From NCBI GenBank assembly GCA_013003145.1, contig JABDLH010000063.1, positions 1-11,628 on the forward strand: 11,628 nucleotides of DNA. The letters are read 5' to 3'. Below, piece by piece: positions 6,774 to 11,628 of this stretch. Numbering within the stretch: the stretch's first letter is position 1; every line of letters starts with the position of its first letter. A program made the position numbers and the translations under genes. Under the pieces are notes generated by a model. It did no database searches and was not told where the DNA came from. It saw only the letters and a program-made list of their open reading frames with translations. Source of the stretch: Flavobacteriaceae bacterium. GTDB taxonomy: Bacteria > Bacteroidota > Bacteroidia > Flavobacteriales > Flavobacteriaceae.

Positions 6774-6838
6774 GTTAAAATCAACCTCTGACGAGGTACG
6801 TGAATGTTGGTTTTGATAAACTCTAACAAAATATTATC
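6774..6838 (+). promoter_or_regulatory. Structured 5' leader of rplS, candidate ribosomal-protein autoregulatory leader
   Basis: The predicted leader can fold into a stem of AAAATCAAC (6777-6785) with GTTGGTTTT (6806-6814), 9 pairs including one U-G, enclosing a small hairpin CTC-TGAC-GAG (6786-6795) and an asymmetric single strand TACGTGAAT (6797-6805). No T-tract follows, so it is not a simple terminator; the A/T-rich GATAAACTCTAACAAAATATTATC then leads to the start codon. A hairpin with an internal loop just upstream of a ribosomal-protein gene is the usual form of an r-protein leader bound by its own product. I recall an L19 leader described for Flavobacteria in RNA family collections but cannot verify that this matches it. 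Confidence 0.55.
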
Positions 6839-7189
6839 ATGGAAGCCTTACTAAAATACGTTGAGGACGAATTTGTATCCAAGAAAGAATTTCCTTCTTT
6901 TTCTGCGGGAGACACAATTACTGTGTACTACGAGATCAAGGAAGGTGAAAAAACACGTACCCAGTTTTTCAGGGGTGTCGTTATTCAACGAAGAGGAACC
7001 GGGGCCACCGAGACTTTTACCATCCGTAAAATGTCCGGTACTGTTGGTGTGGAAAGAATTTTCCCTGTCAACATGCCAGCCCTTCAAAAAATTGAGGTCA
7101 ACAAGAAAGGAAAAGTACGTAGAGCACGTATCTTCTACTTCAGAGGCCTTACCGGTAAAAAAGCGAGAATCAAAGAAGTTCGTAAATAG
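6839..7189 (+). CDS. rplS: 50S ribosomal protein bL19
   Basis: bL19 sits at the interface of the 30S and 50S subunits. The 116-residue product fits the family length (about 115). Visible signatures are FSAGDTITVYYEIKEGEKTR (21-40), the FRGVVIQRRGTG strand (44-55), TFTIRKMSGTVGVERIFP (59-76) and the basic end, where RRARIFYFRGLTGKKARIKE (94-113) contacts rRNA. It follows trmD, as in many bacteria, but through its own promoter and leader. A bidirectional terminator ends it. Confidence 0.98.
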   Translation: MEALLKYVEDEFVSKKEFPSFSAGDTITVYYEIKEGEKTRTQFFRGVVIQRRGTGATETFTIRKMSGTVGVERIFPVNMPALQKIEVNKKGKVRRARIFYFRGLTGKKARIKEVRK

Positions 7190-7206
7190 CCGAAAGCAAT
7201 TATCAA

Positions 7207-7238
7207 AAAAAAGCCCCGTTTTTCAACGGGGCTTTTTT
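7207..7238. terminator. Bidirectional terminator shared by rplS and rocD
   Basis: A 14-bp perfect stem, AAAAAAGCCCCGTT (7207-7220) with AACGGGGCTTTTTT (7225-7238), around the loop TTTC. The flanking A-run on one side and T-run on the other make it work in both directions. It lies 17 bases after the rplS stop and 25 bases beyond the rocD stop on the other strand. Confidence 0.93.
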
Positions 7239-7263
7239 ATTGCTCTATTTCTTATGTTTACTC

Positions 7264-8544
7264 TTATTTTTCAAAGGTCTTCAGTACAGAGGTAATGATC
7301 TCTACACATTCCATAATTTGTTCCTCAGTTATGACCAGTGGAGGAGCAAAACGGATAATATTCCCATGAGTAGGTTTCGCAAGCAATCCCTTCTCTTTAA
7401 ATGCCATACAGATATCCCATGCTGTAGTACTGTCCTCAGAATCATTAATCAGGATAGCATTCAACAGTCCTTTTCCTCTCACGCCATTCACGATATTGGA
7501 CTTATCGATGAATTTCTGCATTTCTGAACGAAATAATTCACCCAGTACATGGGCGTTTTCTGCCAGGTTTTCCTCTTTTACAACATTAAGGGCTGCCATT
7601 CCTACTGCGGCAGCAACAGGATTACCTCCAAAAGTGCTACCATGACTGCCGGGGATGATAACATCCATGACATTGTCATTAGCCATCACACCAGACACCG
7701 GGTAGGCCCCTCCGGAGAGTGCTTTACCCAGGATTACGATATCTGCTTTAATCTCCGGCTCTCCACTGCAATGGCGATCGGGACAGGAGCAGTTACCACA
7801 GGTGGCCAATAATTTCCCGGTACGCGCTATACCGGTCTGTACTTCATCGGCGATAAACAGAACATTGTACTGTTCGCATAAAGCTTTAGCCGCGGATAAG
7901 TACCCTTCACTGGGCACATAGACACCGGCTTCTCCCTGTATGGGTTCTACCAGGAATCCGGCAATATTATCGTTAGATTTAAAAGCATCTTTCAAGGCTT
8001 GAAGATTGTCGTATTCTACCTTGATGAAGCCCTGGGTGTAAGGACCGAAATTCTTAGTCGCTACCGGATCGTTGGAGAACGAAATAATGGTAGTAGTCCT
8101 TCCATGAAAGTTATTTTCACATACAATGATCTGGGCATCGTTCTGATGAATTCCTTTCTTTTCATAAGCCCAGCGGCGACATATCTTCAGAGCGGTCTCT
8201 ACGGCTTCTGCTCCTGTATTCATCGGTAAGAATTTGTCGTAGTGAAAGGTTTCAGAAACATATTTTTCAAACTTCCCAAGCATATCGTTGTAAAAAGCCC
8301 TTGAAGTAAGGGTAAGTGTTTTTGCTTGTTCTGTCATTGCTCCTACGATGTCCGGGTGACAATGTCCCTGGTTAACGGCAGAATATGCCGAGAGAAAATC
8401 GTAATATTTCTTTCCTTCAACATCCCATACGTATACACCTTCTCCCCTACTCAGTACGGCAGGTAAGGGGTGATAGTTATGAGCTCCATATTTATCCTCT
8501 AATGCAATAGCATCGGCAGAGGTCATTTTTTCCAAAACAGACAT
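7264..8544 (-). CDS. rocD: Ornithine aminotransferase (ornithine--oxo-acid transaminase)
   Basis: A PLP-dependent class III aminotransferase that turns L-ornithine and 2-oxoglutarate into glutamate-5-semialdehyde and glutamate, linking arginine and proline metabolism. The 426-residue product starts with SADAIALEDKYGAHNYHPLP, diagnostic for OAT. PLP contacts include TGAEAVETALK (110-120), IADEVQTG with Asp233, and the Schiff-base Lys274 in ILGKALSGGAYPVS; HGSTFGGNP (301-309) and the C-terminal IIRFAPPL (396-403) are also typical. Between RTGKLLA and the PLP lysine is a short Cys-rich insert (Cys249, Cys252, Cys254, Cys259) missing from the human enzyme; I recall similar ones in flavobacterial relatives. 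The gene stands alone, convergent with rplS and divergent from rlmD. Confidence 0.95.
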   Translation of the reverse strand: MSVLEKMTSADAIALEDKYGAHNYHPLPAVLSRGEGVYVWDVEGKKYYDFLSAYSAVNQGHCHPDIVGAMTEQAKTLTLTSRAFYNDMLGKFEKYVSETFHYDKFLPMNTGAEAVETALKICRRWAYEKKGIHQNDAQIIVCENNFHGRTTTIISFSNDPVATKNFGPYTQGFIKVEYDNLQALKDAFKSNDNIAGFLVEPIQGEAGVYVPSEGYLSAAKALCEQYNVLFIADEVQTGIARTGKLLATCGNCSCPDRHCSGEPEIKADIVILGKALSGGAYPVSGVMANDNVMDVIIPGSHGSTFGGNPVAAAVGMAALNVVKEENLAENAHVLGELFRSEMQKFIDKSNIVNGVRGKGLLNAILINDSEDSTTAWDICMAFKEKGLLAKPTHGNIIRFAPPLVITEEQIMECVEIITSVLKTFEK

Positions 8545-8614
8545 GATCTAATAATTTTTTAATAAAACTTTGGTAATTCCTTCTTAAGGAGAGAAATCAT
8601 CCATAGGAGTGTTG

Positions 8615-8622
8615 CTAAAATA
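8615..8622 (-). promoter_or_regulatory. Possible -7 element for rocD
   Basis: On the minus strand these bases read TATTTTAG, one mismatch from TAnnTTTG. They would start transcription about 65 nt before the rocD ATG. No TTG lies at the right -33 distance (one occurs too close, in CCTTGAAG). It is the best candidate in the 181-bp divergent spacer, where I see no other gene or clear element apart from the rlmD promoter. Confidence 0.25.
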
Positions 8623-8713
8623 CGAAAACTTCAAGGAATTCGGGGCATGAGAGGGATAGTTATTCTAATCCATATTCAATAAAAACTGTTCCTAAAATGT
8701 GCGATGGGATTAG

Positions 8714-8721
8714 TATTTTTG
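8714..8721 (+). promoter_or_regulatory. -7 element for the rlmD operon
   Basis: TATTTTTG matches TAnnTTTG exactly and ends 4 bases before the ATG at 8726. By the usual spacing, transcription would begin at or within a few bases of the start codon. The -33 region (about 8687-8690, TGTT) is weak. Confidence 0.5.
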
Positions 8722-8725
8722 CGGC

Positions 8726-10156
8726 ATGCGAAAAAAGAAAGTAAGGAAAACTTTTGAGAAACTTCACGTGGACCGTGCAGGCTCTAAAGGAAAGTCGATT
8801 GCTAAAGCTCCCGATGGGAAAGTAATATTTATTTCTAATGCTGTACCGGGCGATGTAGCGGATATACAGACCACCAAAAAACGGAAGTCGTACTACGAGG
8901 GAGTGGCCACACATTTTCACAGCTTGTCTGACAGGCGAACTAGCCCGGAATGTAAACACTTTGGAATTTGCGGCGGATGTAAATGGCAGCATATGGGCTA
9001 TGAACATCAACTGGAATTTAAGCAGAATGAGGTTACCGAGAACCTATTGCGCATAGGTCACTTGGACCTCCCGGAAGTTGAGCCTATATTGGGTTCAGAA
9101 AAGCAGTATTTCTACAGGAATAAGATGGAATTCTCCTTTTCGGACAGCCGCTGGCTAACTCCATCCGAAATAGCCGGGGACCAGGAGATCACCGATAAGA
9201 ACGCCCTTGGATTTCATATCCCTGGAATGTGGGATAAAATCCTGGATATTGAAAAATGTCACTTGCAGCCCGATCCTTCAAACGCTATCAGGCTGGAAGT
9301 AAAAGATTTCAGCGAGAAAAACGGTCTCAGCTTTTTTAATCCCAGGAGACAGGAAGGTATGCTGAGAACGCTTATGATCCGTACATCTTCGACCGGCGAG
9401 GTCATGGTGCTGATCCAATTCTATGAAGATGATGAGCAGAAGCGTGAACTGCTGTTGAAGCATTTAGAGAGTAGCTTCCCTGATATCACCTCCCTTCTGT
9501 ACGTCATCAACCAAAAGGCGAATGACACTCTTTATGACCAGGAGGTCATTTGTTTCTCAGGACGGGATCATATTTTCGAGGAAATGGAAGGGTTGCGCTT
9601 TAAGATCAATGCCAAGTCCTTTTACCAGACTAATTCAGAACAAGCTTACGAACTGTATAAAGTTGCACGTAATTTTGCGGACCTTAAGGGTGATGAGCTT
9701 GTTTATGATCTATATACAGGTACAGGAACCATTGCACAATTCGTAGCAAAGAAAGCAAAACACGTGGTAGGAATTGAGGCTGTACCCGACGCTATCGAGG
9801 CAGCCAAAGCCAACGCTAAAGATAACGGCATCAGTAATACAAGTTTCTTTGCGGGTGATATGCGGAAGATCTTCAACAAGGAATTCATTGCGCAAAATGG
9901 ACAGCCTGATGTTATCATAACAGATCCACCCAGGGAAGGTATGCACCCGGCGGTGGTAGAACAGATCCTGAGAATTCATCCCCAGAGAATCGTATACGTG
10001 AGCTGCAACAGTGCCACTCAAGCCAGGGACCTGGCTTTGTTAAAAGAAGATTACGACATTAGCAGGGTTCAAGCGGTTGATATGTTTCCACAGACCCACC
10101 ACGTAGAAAATGTTGTACTTTTAGAAAAAAAGCAGTCTCTGCCCCATGAACAATAG
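8726..10156 (+). CDS. rlmD: 23S rRNA (uracil-5)-methyltransferase, RlmD/RumA type
   Basis: An RNA m5U methyltransferase using S-adenosylmethionine. The 476-residue product has an N-terminal TRAM domain (about 10-62), four iron-sulfur cluster cysteines (Cys76, Cys82, Cys85 in the CKHFGICGGC segment, and Cys178 in EKCHLQP), a central domain, and a Rossmann methyltransferase domain: YDLYTGTGTIAQFV (327-340), TDPPREGMHP (399-408), the nucleophile Cys427 in VSCNSATQARDL, and the general base-type Glu461 in HHVENVV. The order and cluster match RlmD, which acts on U1939 in E. coli, but paralogues (RlmC/RlmCD) share this plan, so the exact uridine is uncertain. TRAM homology needs the ATG at 8726. 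It overlaps the next gene by 11 nt and heads a three-gene operon. Confidence 0.93.
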   Translation: MRKKKVRKTFEKLHVDRAGSKGKSIAKAPDGKVIFISNAVPGDVADIQTTKKRKSYYEGVATHFHSLSDRRTSPECKHFGICGGCKWQHMGYEHQLEFKQNEVTENLLRIGHLDLPEVEPILGSEKQYFYRNKMEFSFSDSRWLTPSEIAGDQEITDKNALGFHIPGMWDKILDIEKCHLQPDPSNAIRLEVKDFSEKNGLSFFNPRRQEGMLRTLMIRTSSTGEVMVLIQFYEDDEQKRELLLKHLESSFPDITSLLYVINQKANDTLYDQEVICFSGRDHIFEEMEGLRFKINAKSFYQTNSEQAYELYKVARNFADLKGDELVYDLYTGTGTIAQFVAKKAKHVVGIEAVPDAIEAAKANAKDNGISNTSFFAGDMRKIFNKEFIAQNGQPDVIITDPPREGMHPAVVEQILRIHPQRIVYVSCNSATQARDLALLKEDYDISRVQAVDMFPQTHHVENVVLLEKKQSLPHEQ

Positions 10157-10667
10157 AAGATCGTATAGGATAGCAGCCGGGGTTCTCCTTGCATTGTTTT
10201 GCGTTATAAGTTTTAATGCCTGTGAAAAAGATGATATCTGCGTTGACGGTAATACACCGTTAATGATCATGACTTTTTACGACCAGGCAGACTCCAGTAC
10301 ATTAAAATCCGTAAATAACCTTCGAATTATTGGTCTAGGTAAGACCCAGGTAGTGAATACCTTTGCGGACCGCGGTGACGTGGATTCCATAGGGCTTCCA
10401 TTGCAGAGCAATACCTCGGAAACACGATTTATCATGATCATGGATTCCGCAGATGAAAATGAAATGGAAACCGGGAACCGGGATACGATCACTTTATCCT
10501 ATGACACCCAAGAAGTATTTATTTCAAGGGCATGTGGGTTTGTTGCAAATTATCAGGATCTCGATGCAGCCATTACCACAGATACCGATAACTGGATCCA
10601 GGACATACTTATTGAACAATCTTCTGTTACTAATCAAACCAGCACGCATGTCAAAGTATATCACTAG
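10146..10667 (+). CDS. Lipoprotein of unknown function (DUF6452-like)
   Basis: A 173-residue protein with a lipoprotein signal peptide: positive start MNNRRSYR, hydrophobic stretch, then a lipobox ending at Cys26 (SFNAC). The EKDD right after the cysteine resembles the acidic export signal that sends Bacteroidota lipoproteins to the cell surface; that is inference. The mature part starts CVDGNTPLMIMTFYD (32-46) and looks beta-rich, with SETRFIMIMDS later, matching my memory of the flavobacterial DUF6452 family. No enzymatic motif is visible. It overlaps rlmD by 11 nt and the following gene by 20 nt, so all three are likely translated from one mRNA. Confidence 0.85.
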   Translation: MNNRRSYRIAAGVLLALFCVISFNACEKDDICVDGNTPLMIMTFYDQADSSTLKSVNNLRIIGLGKTQVVNTFADRGDVDSIGLPLQSNTSETRFIMIMDSADENEMETGNRDTITLSYDTQEVFISRACGFVANYQDLDAAITTDTDNWIQDILIEQSSVTNQTSTHVKVYH

Positions 10668-11427
10668 CCTGTTATTATTTGCCTGCCTGCTATCAGGATT
10701 TGCCCAGGAGACTGCGGTGGTCACCAAAGGAAAGGATAGCATCTCTTATAAGCAGCCATACGGGCTTAGGGTGGGTATAGACCTCAGTAAAATAGCCCTC
10801 TCCTATTTCAATGAAGATTACACAGGTTTTGAGGTTGTCGGTGACTACAGGTTATCGCAGAATTTATACCTGGCAGGCGAGCTAGGCCGGGAGGAAAAGA
10901 GACAATCGGAAATTCTTGGAAATGGAATCTTAGAAGGTGACATACTGCTCTACGACTTTACACCCAGTGGCAATTACCTTAAACTGGGTGTAGACCTGAA
11001 TACGTATGATAACTGGTATGGAATGAACAACTCGATCTATATCGGGGGTAGGTATGCCTTCAGTACATTTAAACAGACGCTGAACGACTACCAGCTCTAC
11101 GATACCAATCGATATTGGAATGCAGACGGCTTTAGCTCCGGAAGTGGAGAGTTTAATGGAGAATATTCCGGCTTGAATGCTACCTGGCTCGAATTTTTAT
11201 TCGGGGTGAAAGTGGAGATGTTCAAAAACCTGTATATGGGCGCCAGCGCACGGATAATGTTCCTGGTGAGCAGCAAGGATTCTGAGGTAATGCCAAATTT
11301 ATGGATACCCGGTTTTACGAAAGTTACCGATGGCAGTAATTTTGGTGTCAATTATAATTATACCCTCTCTTACATGATCCCACTATACAAAAAGGCAAAG
11401 AAAATCAAACCCGAGATAAACCCGTAA
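10648..11427 (+). CDS. Predicted outer-membrane protein of unknown function (DUF6048-like)
   Basis: A 259-residue protein starting at the ATG at 10648; an in-frame ATG at 10453 is rejected because 65 extra residues would precede a clear signal peptide (MSKYITSLLLFACLLSGFA, cut before QE). The mature part has alternating hydrophobic and polar strands rich in Tyr, Gly and Asn (for example YGLRVGIDLSKIA, YLAGELG, YIGGRYAFS, LYMGASARIMF) and ends in YNYTLSYMIPLYKK, as in small outer-membrane beta-barrels. It fits my memory of DUF6048, found next to DUF6452 in flavobacteria. The partner lipoprotein overlaps it by 20 nt, so the two probably act together at the outer membrane. No catalytic motif seen. 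No terminator lies in the 10 bases before the convergent gene. Confidence 0.85.
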   Translation: MSKYITSLLLFACLLSGFAQETAVVTKGKDSISYKQPYGLRVGIDLSKIALSYFNEDYTGFEVVGDYRLSQNLYLAGELGREEKRQSEILGNGILEGDILLYDFTPSGNYLKLGVDLNTYDNWYGMNNSIYIGGRYAFSTFKQTLNDYQLYDTNRYWNADGFSSGSGEFNGEYSGLNATWLEFLFGVKVEMFKNLYMGASARIMFLVSSKDSEVMPNLWIPGFTKVTDGSNFGVNYNYTLSYMIPLYKKAKKIKPEINP

Positions 11428-11437
11428 ACAAGGTGAA

Positions 11438-11628
11438 TTAGTCTGCGGACTGGTGTTTAGCCTTCTTGCTCCCGGAGTAGATCTCGTATTTGACGAACCT
11501 GGATTCCAGCTGGCTATTGTATACCTTAATCTTCCTGGATGTCCTGAGTCCTACGTGTTTTAGAGCTTCCATATTTGAACTGATGAACCATGCTTCCGTA
11601 CCGGGGTAATTCTGTTTCAGGGTATCAC
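11438..11628 (-). CDS. THUMP-domain class I SAM-dependent RNA methyltransferase, C-terminal end (cut by window edge)
   Basis: On the reverse strand an open frame enters at the right edge and gives 62 residues ending in TAA at 11440-11438. The piece reads NYPGTEAWFISSN, then LKHVGLRTSRKIKVYNSQLE, then RFVKYEIYSGSKK. This is the characteristic end of the RlmL/Trm14-like family (N2-methylguanosine in rRNA or tRNA): a strand, then the GL-x-x-SRKIKLYNG-type turn, then the final KYEIY strand. THUMP and SAM-binding parts lie beyond the window. The last residues (KKAKHQSAD) are a variable tail. It converges on the DUF6048-like gene with a 10-base gap. Confidence 0.8.
   Translation of the reverse strand, partial: DTLKQNYPGTEAWFISSNMEALKHVGLRTSRKIKVYNSQLESRFVKYEIYSGSKKAKHQSAD

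Noticed and set aside
6861..7295. Alternative 144-residue frame over rplS
   Set aside because: It reads rplS out of frame, continues through the terminator and has no recognisable composition; bL19 is unambiguous.
8660..9010. Minus-strand open frame of 116 residues opposite rlmD
   Set aside because: No family resemblance; it lies across the TRAM-domain coding region, whose reading is well supported, so it is a shadow.
10453..10647. 65-residue extension of the DUF6048-like protein
   Set aside because: It overlaps the lipoprotein gene throughout and would bury a clear signal peptide; start moved to 10648.
11441..11450. GTC-TGCG-GAC as a terminator between the two convergent genes at the right edge
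   Set aside because: The stem is only 3 bp, there is no T-tract, and it lies inside the methyltransferase coding end.
1..11628. Mobile elements, CRISPR arrays, phage or defence genes
   Set aside because: No transposase, integrase or nuclease motifs, no spaced direct repeats, and every large frame is a chromosomal core gene or a flavobacterial hypothetical.

Overview
The window reads as a stretch of core chromosome from a member of the Flavobacteriaceae (Bacteroidota). Three things point there: promoters of the Bacteroidota type (TTG near -33, TAnnTTTG near -7) before several genes; flavobacterial protein families (a GAPDH with a long N-terminal extension, an ornithine aminotransferase with a Cys-rich insert, a DUF6452/DUF6048-like pair); and gene order such as mltG-acetyltransferase-dapF. 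The species cannot be named from this sequence. I see no transposase, integrase, CRISPR array, tRNA, rRNA or phage gene, and no sign of recent transfer. Genes fill nearly everything; no gene-free stretch exceeds 300 bases (the longest, 8545-8725, is 181 bp).

Layout. Positions 1-1656 (minus strand) hold a tight operon: dapF (lysine/peptidoglycan precursor), a RimJ/RimL-type acetyltransferase and the start of mltG (peptidoglycan strand termination), with genes overlapping or abutting. A 130-bp divergent spacer with a 15-nt palindrome separates it from a DegP/HtrA-type periplasmic protease (1787-3184, plus), which ends at a strong terminator. Next is a 483-residue GAPDH (3300-4751) with its own promoter and a very large terminator hairpin. 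A membrane-anchored coiled-coil protein of unknown function (4900-5514) follows, closed by a GNRA-loop terminator that runs almost into the start codon of a second GNAT acetyltransferase (5548-5994). trmD (tRNA m1G37 methyltransferase) has a promoter overlapping the stop codon of that acetyltransferase. rplS (ribosomal protein bL19) has its own promoter and a structured leader of about 65 nt, a likely autoregulatory r-protein leader. A hairpin at 7207-7238 serves as a shared terminator for rplS and the convergent rocD (ornithine aminotransferase, 7264-8544, minus).

From 8726 a second plus-strand operon begins: an RlmD/RumA-type 23S rRNA m5U methyltransferase, probably read from a nearly leaderless mRNA, overlapping a small lipoprotein (DUF6452-like), which overlaps a predicted outer-membrane protein (DUF6048-like). 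At the right edge is the 3' end of a convergent THUMP-domain RNA methyltransferase (RlmL-like).

The functional themes are translation and RNA modification (trmD, rplS, rlmD, rlmL-like) and the cell envelope (mltG, dapF, htrA, two envelope proteins). I found no clearly new multi-gene system. The best leads are the rplS leader RNA, the atypical GAPDH (extra domain, altered cofactor loop), the Cys cluster in RocD, the terminator abutting a start codon, and the conserved-looking but uncharacterised coiled-coil and envelope genes.
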